A stretch of DNA of 64,000 nucleotides from Acanthococcus lagerstroemiae (taxonomy: Eukaryota > Arthropoda > Insecta > Hemiptera > Eriococcidae): the NCBI GenBank assembly GCA_031841125.1, contig CM063106.1, positions 40,482,001 to 40,546,000 of the forward strand, given 5' to 3'. Both the position numbers and the translations under genes were made by a program. Below, piece by piece: positions 1 through 11,318 of the stretch. Each line of letters opens with the position of its first letter. Position 1 is the first letter of the stretch. Under the pieces are notes generated by a model, which saw only the letters and a program-made list of their open reading frames with translations, did no database searches and was not told the DNA's origin.

Positions 1-529
1 TGGCACCGAGGATCCGCGTTATAATACGCTATAGTATATAGTCAATCGCGAGGATCGGTGATGAACTTTCCGGACACGTTTTGACCTCAAATTACACCCA
101 CAAGCCTTTGTAATAGCGTCATCGAGCCAGACTAAACTTTTACTTGAACTACTTTGTACTCGGTCCTTTTCACTAAACACTTCAGCAGAGGATTATGGAT
201 AAGAGCGACGAGGGTTTCCAATCGCTTTGAAATAATACTACCCACAGTTTTGGCCTTAGAACTGCAAAAGATGTCCACGATGAGAATACGGTTCTTATTT
301 TTAATGTGTAGAATATTTCTAAGCATTGTATTTCAAGTCGTTTGAAAATAGTTTTTGTACATGTTTTCTTACACTACTTGATCAGAAAGGCAATGTTTAC
401 GTTGGTGTTTTACGGACGACAAGAAGCACCTATCATTCATGCATCGAGTGCTATCGAAACCTGCATGTAAAGTAAACGTCTCTCAATGTAAAGCGTTTCT
501 ACATGAAAAAAATGCTGGCCAGTAATTTT
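1..529. other. Unassigned AT-rich intergenic DNA
   Basis: I see no recognisable coding, RNA or transposon signal here. The longest open frames are short, overlap on opposite strands and match no family I know. Its right end may contain the body of the SINE whose tRNA-like head follows, but no boundary is visible. Confidence 0.5.
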
Positions 530-612
530 GTATCGTGGCCTCGAACCCACGTTCATTGAAACATTTGACTGAAATGCAGCGATCATCTCTAACCACTCGG
601 CCACGGAGCGAA
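530..612 (-). mobile_element. tRNA-derived SINE head
   Basis: On the minus strand the segment reads like the 5' part of a tRNA gene. A box A-like TGGCCGAGTGG lies at 593-603 and a box B-like GGTTCGAGGCC at 537-547, spaced as in an RNA polymerase III promoter. The interior is too divergent to fold as a normal tRNA anticodon arm, so I call it the tRNA-related head of a short interspersed element and not a working tRNA gene. The body and target duplication could not be defined. A degenerate tRNA pseudogene is the alternative. Confidence 0.55.
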
Positions 613-1144
613 TTACGAAATAGCGACTTAAGAACGCATTTAAATATTCACGACATAGTACAGCTGTTGCCGTTCGTTGTTAACCGTCATTACATTTTTG
701 CTGGCCACTACCTGTATTGTATGCTGTTCGTTCACGTGAACAAACTGAAGACAAGACTGTGATACTGTATTTTGTAGTAATTAACTGAGCTAATTAAATT
801 TTTAAATCAATTACGCAGACAAAAATCACCTGCCTATAATTTAAATAAATAAACAGATAAAAAAAAATACAGACCATGTCAGCGAAAAACACTGCCGCTT
901 CTGATTAAGTATGTATAAAAAATATCTTCCACAACAAGAGCCAAAAGTGAATTTACATGACTCGGGAATTATTCACTCGCTACGCTTGTTTGCAAACTTT
1001 CCCTCGCTATGTAAACACTCACTTTTGACTCTTGGCGTGTAATATACTATTAAGTGCAAGCTCACGTTTGGACTTCATGCGGTAAAACCGGGATAAAATT
1101 ACTTTCGGAAGTCCTTATTTTAGTTTTCAATTTCATGTCACCTT
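613..1144. other. Unassigned AT-rich intergenic DNA
   Basis: AT-rich sequence with short homopolymer runs. No coding or repeat family was recognised. Confidence 0.45.
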
Positions 1145-1715
1145 TCAGTACCTGTTATTGTGCCCGAAACGCTCTTCATGCTTTGACCTTCTCATTTTAA
1201 GTTCCTTTTCAATTTTGTTGACAGAAGATACCATTTGGCCCTGATATTTACACTCGGAGATCACATCGAACAAACTATTATTAATATTAATCTCGCCGAA
1301 GGGAAATATGTTGATTAAAATTTCTGTTTTGGTCAAGTTGATGGACAGCCCTAGCTTCTTGCGCTCTTTTCTCAAGTCCTCGGCCATACCACATAGTTCT
1401 TCAGCATTTTTTGCGATGATAACAATATCACAGAACTGGAGATTATTCGAATTTTAAAGTTCTTCAATATACAGCCCTCTGATTCTAGTTTCTCTCCCTT
1501 CCCAGTTAATTTGCCGAAACACTGCATTAAACACGTTAGTGGAGAGGGGGTCTCCTTGTTTGACTCCTCTGCTTATTTTGATTTTGTTAGTCGATTTATC
1601 TAATTTTATAATTCATTCCGAATTTGAGTATAGGTCAATTAAAATTTCGATAATTTTTTGGGAAACCCCTTGTTTCATCAAAGCTAGCCAAATACCTTCG
1701 TGGTAGAGAGAATCA
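1145..1715 (-). pseudogene. RTE-type non-LTR reverse transcriptase fragment (copy A)
   Basis: The minus strand translates, across stops and small frameshifts, into the palm and thumb of an insect RTE-type endonuclease-reverse transcriptase. In order: a finger/palm stretch around SQKIIEILIDLYSN; the motif B block GVKQGDPLS near 1550-1567; the motif C region FCDIVIIA near 1417-1440, where one Asp of the expected F-A-D-D core is lost; and then ELCGMAEDLRKERKKLGLSINLTKTE and a KYQGQMVSSVNKIEKE block. The last part (1145-1387) is open for 80 codons. It has no endonuclease domain and cannot be active. It is followed at higher coordinates by the C-terminal part of a separate copy, in an order that one intact element could not give. 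Confidence 0.8.
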
Positions 1716-1744
1716 ATTTTTTTTTTGTATTATACACCTTGGTG

Positions 1745-2290
1745 AAGTAATGCTCAACGTTGGGCATAGGTTTCCGTCACTTTGGCTCATGGGCTGTATT
1801 GGTCCACCGTGGGCCCATCATTCTTACAATTTCATCTATCCAGCTTATTGCTGGTCTCCCTCTTTTTCTTTTCCTGCCATGAGGGGCCCATTCTGTTGTA
1901 CTTATATTCCATTTATTCCTGTTTCATACTGCCATGTGCCCTGCGTATCCGGATTTTAACTTTTTAATCCGATATCCAAAATTCTCTACATTAGTGAGCG
2001 TGTGCTGATTGTTTTGTTTTTAACTTTGTCTTTTAGTTTTAATCCCATTATACTTCGTAACATGGCTGATTGTACCTTTCGTAATTTATCGGCTTGTCCT
2101 TTTTTTCGAGCCCCATATGACAGTATTGGAAGAACACAGGTTTTGAGTATATGCGTTTTTGTCTTGATACGGACTTTACCTTTTAGTATTGTTTTGAGTG
2201 CCCAGAAAGCCTTCCAAGCGTTTGCAGTTCTTACATCTATTTCCTTTTTGGTTCGATTTTCAAAAGATCTCTAACAGTGTTACCACCTGT
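1745..2290 (-). pseudogene. RTE-type non-LTR element, C-terminal fragment (copy B)
   Basis: The minus strand encodes the C-terminal region typical of insect RTE-type proteins. Recognisable pieces are ILKTCVLPILSYGA, then QADKLRKVQSAMLRSIMG, a YRIKKLKSGYAGHMA block, and WAPHGRKRKRGRPAISW followed by a GPRWT motif. Several stops and at least one frameshift break it. On the minus strand this C-terminal piece precedes the reverse transcriptase palm of copy A, the reverse of the order in one protein. They are therefore two insertions or a rearranged pair. Confidence 0.8.
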
Positions 2291-2635
2291 TGGAAGCCTA
2301 TTTTAGAGAGCCCCCTTTCCCCAACAGCCTTGTCTGCGTAATAAATTCATACCGGAAATACTTTCCTCCCTCTTTTCCCAAATTCAGTTCGCTCAACATA
2401 ACCGTCTTGGGCCAAAATGGCAACAAAAAAAGAAGGAACGACTTACCGCGTATTCAGTGGCGTGAGGGGAGTTTTCCCAGGAGGTAAGCGATAAGCTAGA
2501 GGTGAAGTAAAAATCAGAGTAAAAGTATGAAACATGGTACTACAAAACGGTATTGATGAAATAATTCAAATTGTCATGTCCCTGTGTAGGGTCATTCCAT
2601 ATGCATTTATTCCTTTCTGTGACGAATAATAGACA

Positions 2636-3003
2636 CAGGGACGTACCACCAAAGAGTTTTTCCTGAAGGGGAGGGGCGCAAGAATTGTGAAAGTCCCACA
2701 CGACTCAATTCAAAATTATTAAGTATCAAGGCAAAAAAACCTTTCGACTCGTTGGATTTTTCCAACTGACTCAACTCAAAGTTCCCAAACATCAAAGCAA
2801 AAAAAAAAACCTTTGACTTATTGGAATTTTTCAACTTCCCAACTCAATTCCCAAGTACCTATCAAAGCAAAATTAAAAACAAACATTTTGACTTGTTGTA
2901 TTTTCCCTACTCCGTTTGATTGACATTGTAAATTTTCCCAACTTCTGAGTAAAAAATTCCTGTGGAGGGGGGGGGGGTTGCCCCCGCCATTGGTACGTCC
3001 CTG
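2636..3003. mobile_element. Non-autonomous hAT-type MITE with 8-bp target duplication
   Basis: The element is bounded by 13-bp perfect inverted termini, CAGGGACGTACCA at 2636-2648 and its complement at 2991-3003. It is flanked by a perfect 8-bp direct repeat, AATAGACA, at 2628-2635 and 3004-3011. An 8-bp duplication with CAGGG-type ends is the signature of hAT superfamily transposons. The 368-bp body has no transposase frame. It contains about three degenerate tandem units of ~66-72 bp, each with a GACTCAAyTC start, an A-run and a CTTTnGACTyrTTGG end, plus a G-homopolymer run near the right end. It must have moved using a transposase supplied elsewhere. Confidence 0.9.
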
Positions 3004-3011
3004 AATAGACA

Positions 3012-3630
3012 TGGCCAACAAAACAGTTTTTTCACCATCTTCACAACCGGTTAACCATAAAATGTTTTCATATTGTGATATGTGGAAATGTCCAGTAAAA
3101 ATCGAACCACCTTTCATTTACTTAGTTTTCAAAAACGGTAATTTTGGTATTGGCTTACCATCATTAATAAATTCCATAATTGTTCATTAAAAGTAAATCG
3201 CAAATAAGGTTTTTCAATAAGATCCCAAGTACGCATTTTTTGGGCAAAAAAAAAAAAAAATGGAGCATTTAAACACAAACGCGTTGATTTGTACTTGCAT
3301 AGAACATTGATCACGTTTCACTGCCAACTTCAACATTCGACTATCCATAAGCGATAATAAAATCGTTTACAAAATGCACAGTTTTCGTCGCGTTAAACAT
3401 GCTAGTGTGTTTTTGTATTGATCACCAACATGGAGTCGGAGCGTAAGTCGTGTATAAGTTTACAAGTAATATGAAAAATAAGCGATTTTCAAATCGCTTC
3501 CTTGATACGAATAAATACGAATATGTACGAGCTGATCGCCAAATAGTGAACGCTTCTGTTTCAACTGCCTCCTCATCCATTGACAGACGGTGCCATTTGT
3601 TTAATGAGAATTTATAATACAATGAGATAA
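3012..3630. other. Unassigned AT-rich intergenic DNA
   Basis: No recognisable gene or repeat. An A-run lies near 3246-3260, and short frames on the minus strand have no family resemblance. Confidence 0.45.
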
Positions 3631-3638
3631 TGAGCGAC

Positions 3639-3820
3639 CAGGCCTGTTGAGAGATGGGGGATTACCCCCGGGCCCCGGTCTTGGAAGGGGGCCTATCAAA
3701 AATACCAAAAAGACAAAATATATATGAAAATCGAAAACAATTTTTAGGAAGCAAAGCAAAAAAAAATTGAACGAAAATAAAAAATTTCCCCCTGGCCCCA
3801 GTTTTTTGTCTACGGCCCTT
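3639..3820. mobile_element. Decayed short hAT-like MITE
   Basis: The left end begins CAGGCCTGTTGAGAG and runs into a GGGGG/CCCCC/GGGCCCC tract. The right end carries CCCCTGGCCCCAG and TACGGCCCTT, roughly the inverted form of the left end. The 8-bp flanks, TGAGCGAC at 3631-3638 and TAAGTGAC at 3821-3828, agree at six of eight positions and differ by two transitions, as expected for an old target duplication. There is no coding capacity. The call rests on this combination of imperfect matches. Confidence 0.5.
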
Positions 3821-3929
3821 TAAGTGACAATACAATCGCTTTTTTCTTTGCCCAATGCTTTATATCTTTTATTTGTTACAAGTTGATATATTATATGAAA
3901 ACTTACTTTCTCGGGATTTTTCAGGTTAA

Positions 3930-4895
3930 GCGGCGCTTACCTCGCTTACCTGGAATGCACGCCACTGATATAATTTGACTCAAATATTTGTATCCTTTCA
4001 CATGTTCAATTTCCAAATTTTCTATTGTAATTTTATCAATATCATGCTGGTTTGTCATTAATTTTGTTTTTGTTTCATTCATAGTTAAACCCACTTTTTT
4101 ACATTCTTTTTTCAATTCAGAGGGAATCAAACGCTTTATTAAAATCAACAAACATTAGTGTTTTTTCGATTTGGTACTCCCTAGCTTTTTCCAGGATTTG
4201 GTTCACGGTGTGTATGAATATGATCAGCTGTACTGAAGTTTTTTCGAAACCGATAGGTTGCTGTGCGTCGAGGACATTTTAAATTTGGTTTTTGATCAGT
4301 TTCACAAATAACTTGCTAATGTTTGATGAGAGTCTGACAGGTCGATAAATGTGTATGTCTGATCGTCTCCTTTCTTGTACAATACAATTATTTCGGATAA
4401 ATACTACTAATTAGGTGGTGAGCGACCCGAGGAGAGAATGCAGTCGAATGGTGAGGCCACTGGGCGTGCTAGGGTACCCCCAAATATTTTCAAAGCCTCA
4501 CTCTCCAATCCAACCGGACCTGGGATCCGATTGGGTTTCAGTTCTTCCAATGCCCTTCCTACCTCTTTTATCTGTACCCTGGGAATATCGTCTCCGTTGG
4601 TCAGATGGTGGCGCTAATCAGTGTTAGATGTAGTTCTAGCTACATCATCACTATTGTAAATATTGCTGTAAGACTCAGTAGCCGTTCTAGCTATCTCCTC
4701 CCGGTTTGTTACTGTTTGATTATTTGGATTCTTAATTTTGGGAAAGAGATCGTCTGCTTCGAGCCAAAGCTCTCCCAACTAGTTTGGTTGACCACGTGTC
4801 TTTGATTACTATCTCCACTATCTCCTGTTCAAACTTGTAAATGTCCTCTCTAATTATCCTTCGACATTTGTATGCTGTCTTTACTTTGGCACACA
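3930..4895 (-). pseudogene. RTE-type element with internally deleted reverse transcriptase (copy C)
   Basis: Read on the minus strand, the fragment starts near 4890 with the linker between endonuclease and RT (AKVKTAYKCRRIIREDIYKF). It continues with the pre-palm block EVGRALEELKPNRIPGPVG, a finger block with YRPVRLSSNISKLFVKLI, the IGFEKT..HTVNQILEKAREY block and motif A (FVDFNKAFDSL). At that point the sequence jumps, with a frame change, directly to ELKKECKKVGLTMNETKTK, which normally lies after the catalytic YADD motif. Motifs B and C are therefore missing, apparently through one internal deletion. The end reads KGYKYLSQIIS. It is clearly inactive. Confidence 0.8.
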
Positions 4896-4961
4896 ACGGA
4901 AAAAAGCGTTACGAAAATCGCGCTAGCTAGGCTGGCTGGCTAGCTATAATCCGTTACACTA

Positions 4962-5138
4962 AAGAGTATCAAAAACCTCCGGGGCGACCACGAAGTTGAG
5001 TGCCGGCGCGTCGTTTTCACGACGAATGAGAGACGAGCAGCGATATCGTGCGTTCTGCTGCTTGACGCGCTCAGTGTGAATTTCGCGCTTCCCTTCACCC
5101 CACTGATACCGCATTTTCTAAACGTTTTTGATACTCTT
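4962..5138. repeat. Short hairpin element with 15-bp perfect inverted ends
   Basis: AAGAGTATCAAAAAC at 4962-4976 is the exact reverse complement of 5124-5138. The 177-bp segment could therefore form a long-loop hairpin or be a small TIR element. Short open frames pass through it but match nothing. GC content of the interior is higher than the surroundings. No target duplication was identified, so a MITE is only one possibility. Confidence 0.5.
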
Positions 5139-5357
5139 CCCGCCAGAGGTGACATGGTGGATCAGAACGGGACCTGCATAGAAGTACAGTACGGAGTCCC
5201 ATATGTGGCGCGGTACGAAAAAATTTTCTGTGTGTTCTCAGGACTTATTTCTGCTGTACTACTTCCAAGTGGAACGGACTATAGCCTGGTTGGCAACGGA
5301 AAAGGCGTTACTCTGGAGCGTGGCGGAAATAGCGTCACGGACTGGCTAGGATCGCTG

Positions 5358-5470
5358 GCTGGCTGTCTGACTGACTGAATTTTTTCTTATTGACATTTTC
5401 ATGTCTTTGACTGACTGGATTGACTGACTGACTAACTGACTGACTGACCGACCAAATGGACTGACTAGCG
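5358..5470 (+). repeat. Imperfect (GACT)n / (GGCT)n microsatellite
   Basis: Reiterated GACT and GGCT tetranucleotides (GGCTGGCTGTCTGACTGACT and following) are interrupted by an AT-rich stretch near 5379-5405. A weaker GGCT/GCTA cluster lies at 4920-4945, beside the hairpin element. Confidence 0.8.
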
Positions 5471-7185
5471 TTCAAAAAATGAGCGCGCCAAATAATATGG
5501 AGCGCAAAGTGCACTGTGGAGCGTAGCAGACGACGACATTCTCATGTCGACGCAGTCCGCGAAGCAGACATGAAAATGATCTCCCGTGGTTGCAGACTCG
5601 TCTGCAAGATGATGCACTAGCAGAGCGCAGTGCTCGCAGGCTGGTACAAGGAACGTGACGCTCGCACGGGAATATAATCCGATACAGAGTGTGGTACTCG
5701 CAGGCGAATTAAGAGTTGAGTCAGTCCAGTCAGTCATTTCTTCCGTTATATGCCAAAGTAAATATATGAAAATGTTTAATCAGTTTCTTGATTTCCACTA
5801 ACTCTATTTGTTCATTTTTCGAGAGGGTAATTTTTTTGTCTGATCAATGTGCATTTGTTGATCAAATCTTTAGTAATTTGGCTCAGCTTGTTGTCCGTTC
5901 TGACGTTCGGTTTATTTATATCAAAAGTATTATAATTCGATTGCATGTTAGACGAGTTTAGGTTATTCCAATAAAAACTAGCGATTTTTCTAATTCGGAG
6001 ATCTTCGGCTTCGGCTCTTCCATGGACTGGTATTCATTTATTTTTGTTGGTCTCATTAAGTGTACCTAATGGTGTCCTAATTTTGTGATTTATAGGTATT
6101 TTTAACTTGTAGCAGACAGGGCAGTGGTCTGATGAGAAGTGAAACGCGGCGATCACCCCTACGTTGTGTATAATACTTAGCCAATATGGATGAACTCTGT
6201 AGCAGAGTCAAAATGAAACACAGGGCATAATTGGTTTCGAAAAAGTTGAATGAATTTTGATTGAGGCTACGGAATCTTTTCACGAGTCCCAATAAGAGAG
6301 TCCGATTAAGTCTTAGCGAAATACGACTAAGTTTTAAAAATCTAATAATGGGCTGTCATGCACGTTCAAAATTAATTTCAATAGATTCTGAATGAGTTTT
6401 GAAAGAGTTGAATGAATTCAGATGCAGCTTTGTTGTCATTTATCATGTTATTACAAGAGTATAAGTATACTGTAATGGAATCAGAAAGAGTTTCAATGAA
6501 TCTGCTTCTAGTCTAAATGAGTCACAGACGATGTGAATGCATCGTGACCGCCATAATAATACAGAACAACAGCCGAATGAATTTTCAAAGAATTGAACGA
6601 GTTTTGATGAAAACTGTGGTCTTCATAAGTTCTCAGTGAGTAATTATCTTCGCTGGCCCAACACTGGACCTGGCTACAAGTACTGTAATTCAGTCGCTTC
6701 CTCGACTCGGACACTCCGCCGTATTTGTTAATTCCAAATTGTTCTTCATGAACCTGTTGCGCTGTTATCAAGAAGTAATTTTCAGTCAGAACACCTAGTG
6801 AAAAATATATCAAGAGGAGCTTGAAACTAATGCTGCAATTAATCGTATCGCGCTCGAAGTCTCCTTTTTCTTCTCCCTTTGTCATTTAAACTAACGGTTG
6901 TAACAGGGTAAGCCTACCATTTAAAGGCCCGGCTAAAGCCCAGGAAAAAATTCGGCCCACAAACTTCCCTTTAAGATTCAGCTTTCACCCATCGTCTTTC
7001 ACATTAAATTAAAAACTTTAAAGGAAGAAATAGCAAACAAATTAAAAGAGCTTCCGTTCTTTTCTTCTCTTTTGTGATAATGACGTTTAAATAATTATAC
7101 AGTATTAAATTTTAGCTTGTTTTTTTTGTTTTTTTTTTTGTTTTTTTAATTACCTATATACGCAACGGAGGACGTTGCACTAAAT
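5471..7185. other. Unassigned intergenic DNA
   Basis: No recognisable family. A 125-codon minus frame (6508-6885) starts with a hydrophobic stretch but resembles nothing I know and overlaps repetitive wording. GAGTTGAATGAATTT-like words recur loosely between 6220 and 6600, perhaps an old degenerate repeat. A T-rich run lies at 7118-7147. Confidence 0.4.
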
Positions 7186-7189
7186 TTCA

Positions 7190-7600
7190 AATGAATTGGA
7201 ACTTTCCTTTAATCTTATACTTCCCCTCTGAATTCCTGTAGCAAAAACTTTTCGTTACATTTGCTGGGGGAGGGGTCGCATTGTCTTGAAGGAAAATCAT
7301 TATTCGCGTCAACAAACCACGACGTTTATTCTGTATGACCCGTTTCAACTTTTTTAAATAACCACAGTACCGGTCCGCATCCACCGTATTTCTAAATGGT
7401 ACAAATTCCATAAGCAAAACACCTGCGAATGTAAACAAAGGGTTTGCTGTAGGAATTCGGATGGGAAGTTTGGAAAAACCCACCCCACTCCATAGATTTA
7501 GTACCCGGCGGTTTTCATCTTTACTTGCAACTGAAACAGTATTTATCCGAAAGAAGATTCGACAACGACGATGAGCTGATCGAGGAAGAGTCAAGTTTGT
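7190..7600 (-). pseudogene. mariner transposase remnant (C-terminal half)
   Basis: A 135-codon minus-strand frame contains the later catalytic region of a mariner (Tc1/mariner superfamily) transposase. Residues ~58-66 (AGVLLMEFV) match the GVLL(V/M)(D/E)F block. Residues ~81-95 (KKLKRVIQNKRRGLL) match the conserved helix before the second catalytic aspartate. Residues 101-106 (FLQDNA) contain that aspartate at about position 104. The N-terminal helix-turn-helix, the first catalytic aspartate region and the C-terminal PYSPDLAP block are absent or unrecognisable. No terminal inverted repeats were found. Confidence 0.75.
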
Positions 7601-7609
7601 TCACTTCGA

Positions 7610-8700
7610 TGGCGGCTAAGTATTATGCTAGTGGTATTGATAAACTAATCCACCGGTCGGACAAATATTTAAATCGACTGGGAAATTATGTCGAGAATTA
7701 GTACAGGGATATATTTCAATATATTTCTTTGGAATAAATTTTTCTAATTCGTTGTAATTTTTTAATTGGTCTCGTTACCTTACTTCTTGAACGATTCTCC
7801 TATCTGCCGAGGGCTATGCTGCTGAGTGCTACACTATCAGCACTCACTTACAAAAAACAAGTTAACAGCATCGGTGATACCAAGTTTCTTCTTCAATAGA
7901 TACATCATAACAGGGATGATCAAGATCAGGAATCCATTGATTGAAAAGGTCATACCCAGCAAATCGTTTTTAGAAAATTGTAAAAGATCGCGTATTAAAA
8001 TCAGAAATTTATTTTGAAAAATACAATCCTAGATCACTAAATAAATCATGAACTTGTGATCTTTTCGACATTACTTCAATTACAATAAATTTTATCCGGA
8101 TTTCAGGATCTCTTGATCCCGATTGTCAATAACTGCAAAAATCGGAAATGCGATCAAAATCATTCTAATACAATTTTTTAGTGATCTAAGATCTTGATCA
8201 TTTCATCTTTTGGACCTTTATGATTTGTTTGGTCGATATGACAAAAACTCTTTGAAAATATTCTGCGCTTTATTGGGACTTCTGAAACATCTCCAGCCTA
8301 GTTAAATGCTTGTAGAGGCGGATTCAACGTTATTTGAGACTTTCAAGTTCTTTCTAAACTTGTGTGTTTTAGTGTCCAGTCGAGTCTTAAAAACGCCTAA
8401 ATAGGTCTATTAGAGTCAGATTTCTATAAATATGTAGGGCTATACCGCTCCCCCAGAACCTAGCAAGTAGTTGAAGATACCAGTTTTACGATTCTTCTTA
8501 GCGAGTCTTAAAGGGGTTTCTTAGAAGTCTAGAAGAGTCTGGAAAAGCTGTAAAGAGCGTACAGTAATTATCTTAAATCCGAAAAAGTTTTAGAGATAGC
8601 TTTGAACAATTCTGAGAGGATCTTTAGAAGTAAAACAGTTTGAAAGAATTTCAAGGACGTGTGGGACATATGCATATATTCCCTCCTTCTACCCTCTCCT
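7610..8700. other. Unassigned AT-rich intergenic DNA
   Basis: No coding or repeat family recognised. The words GATC and TTTTGATC are frequent between 7990 and 8220 but form no clear array. Confidence 0.4.
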
Positions 8701-8704
8701 CTGG

Positions 8705-8955
8705 AAAGAAGTTGAAACTTGCAGCGCTTTCTCATAGTCGATGAAGAAGATGTGCAAGCCAGGATTATATTCGTTTGATTTTTCTATTAATTTGGTTTAT
8801 AATGAAAATATTATGGTCTATTGTGGAATGATTTTTACGGAACCCAGCTTGTTCAGCCTCCTGGGCTGCATCCAGACTGTTATATGTTATACATTCAAAA
8901 ATTAAATACGTATATGAAAGAAAGGCCAATAAAATATGGGATGAAATATCTTGCA
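8705..8955 (-). pseudogene. RTE-type reverse transcriptase fragment (copy D)
   Basis: The minus strand reads LIFECITYNSLDAAQEAEQ, AGFRKNHSTIDHNIFIINQI and NPGLHIFFIDYEKALQVSTS. This is the finger-to-motif A segment of an RTE-type RT: the LD-AQ-EQAGFRK-STIDH block followed by FIDYEKA. A frame change separates the two halves. It is a ~250-bp relic without flanking element sequence. The family matches copies A-C. Confidence 0.75.
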
Positions 8956-8959
8956 CGCC

Positions 8960-11315
8960 GGGAAAACTAACGTCAACGACTGGTCATTGAGCAGCTGAAA
9001 CCATGATACGGCGTCAGGGTGAAGTATATGAACGCCTTTTTTTTTTTTTTGCAGTTTGGACGCCAATAAATTAAAATGTTGCGCTTCAAATTGATAATAC
9101 TTCAATCGTTGAAAATTAAAATGTTGCACTTCAAAATACAGTAAACACCCTTCCCGCATAAAACTTCTTTCCTCTGGTCCCTTGGATAAATTCGTATTTT
9201 TTATCTTCCCGCCTAATACGTTTCTTATTCGGGTTTTACTATAATAAATAAATTAATAGTACTCGTCTTTTCTCTATCAGTTCGTGTGTACTCCTACATT
9301 ACCGTAATTTTTTCGCTTTATTATTACATACACGATTATTTTATCACATTTCTATCCATGTCTATTTCATTTTCTTGACATGCACCATCGGCGTTCAGGA
9401 GTGAAATTTGACTGCTCAGTTTTTTAAAGTGGCGTGGAATTATTGTACAGGCGTTTGTTACATTCATTGGCTGCTTGATATTATATCCTGGCGTGAATTT
9501 ATGGTTGGGATGTTGAAAAAATTTAATGGTCGTCTCACGTAGCTATTTTGTCGCTAATTTCCGCCTTTCTGCCGTGCCGAAAAATCGGTCCCATAAAATA
9601 TTCCTCCACAGGACCACCTTGATATTTTTATAGCTTGCTTGTCGAGCATGTTGTGAGCGAGGAGGCGTTACTTAATGATCCGTCTTTGTATAATATTTTT
9701 AAAATTTCCAATCAGAAATTAATTTAATCGCCTACGAAAACAAGAAAGTAAATAACTGGTTTCAATAGGAATCGCTGTATGTGCAATATAAAATTTTCTT
9801 ATCAGTACGGCCGTATTAACAACTGACTGATTTTCCAAGCGTGACTACAATGACGGCCATATTCAGCTTCTCACTAAGCTTATTTTTAACCACCTTTTTT
9901 TAAGTAATTTCAGCTTTTTCTTTACCGTATAAACTACGTTTTGATAAAAAATAAAAAACTGGCTTGTTCTAAAATTGAAAAGTAAATAATGAAAACTTTG
10001 GCGGCCACATCAGAGCCATCGCATAAAGATGAATGTGACCAGCTGATCACATGAGGAACATCTGCTCTATTAAGTACTTATAAGATTTACTAGATCATTT
10101 CTACGAACAACGATTACTCAATGATAATTTAGATCACCACATTAGAATTCCGGGGGCAACTTCAGGGAAAATGTGACCACGTTCAGAATTCTTATCGTAT
10201 TTCTTAAATGATTCATCTATTTCATATCCACGCATTTGATAGTGGGCGTTTTTCCCTCAAATCTAAAAACTTCACATTTTGAAATAAAATATAAGCCGTG
10301 TTGCCGGAATATTTCTAAATTCACATTTGAAATTACGAATTCAGCTCCCGAACGCGACACAGTTAGCCTGCTTTCACTCATCTGCGCTATTCATACAACT
10401 AATCGATATTACAAAATGTTTCGCACAGATTAAAGAGACATAATGAAAAATACCTAATTGATGCAGGCAAGTTATGCCCACGAAGATGGCATACTCTAGA
10501 ATAACAATACCGATAAATATTCCTCTCACCATTGCCGGGGTAAATACGCGAATGAATGCAAACAAAAAACAACCTGTAAAATTTCAGAAATAGGCACGTA
10601 CCTACTCGTACACGTACACGTACTTCAACACCAACAGGTCTAACCAGCAAACTTTCGTTGAATTACCGTACTCGAAGTTTTCGAAACTTGAATATTTTAT
10701 TTCTAAAATATTAAAGTTGTATAATCGCACGCCGTGTTAAAAGTTCTGTGTATAGATAACTCGAGAGTTTCATTTTAGAGAGCGAGCCAACTCGAACGTT
10801 TTTGAAATATTTGAACAAATTTCCTACATTTTGATACAGTAAACCTTTACGTGCAGTTTTTTATATACGAAGCAGTGCGGATATCGCAGGGCATTGGTTT
10901 CTCGAACCGTGAAAGTGTTGGCTATGCGACGACAGCATGAAAAATGTCCTGGGATACCTATCTTGGTGGAAACCCTATGCGGAAAATATCCCAGTCGCCG
11001 GACATTTAACCTTTTGTATCTGGTTGAGGTTAATTGCGGTTGCAGCAAATGGATGGCAGTTAGTCAGTAGAAGGTACCGAGCTACCGACCGAATATAGTA
11101 AACTCCAGTGTGCCATATGTTGCGCATCTGTAAATGACATCGTTTATTCTGTTCTCTGACGAGCCGTACACATTATCATGTGAAAAAGAAATGGATTTTT
11201 TCGCTACAGAATAAGAACGGCGTTGTCATTAACAGCAATATTGTTTCTATGCATTCTTTGTGCGGTTCTACCGTTCGAAATCAATTTATAAACATTTGGG
11301 TGGTTCTGATTTTTG
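8960..11315. other. Unassigned AT-rich intergenic DNA
   Basis: No recognisable gene. A T-run of about 15 lies at 9036-9050. A short CGTACACGTA-type alternating tract lies near 10600-10622. Small overlapping minus frames at 10374-10650 and 10824-11048 show no family features. Confidence 0.4.
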
Positions 11316-11318
11316 AAG

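Noticed and set aside
6508..6885. 125-codon minus frame with a hydrophobic N-terminal part
   Set aside because: No family resemblance or cleavable signal features beyond hydrophobicity, and no supporting exon signals.
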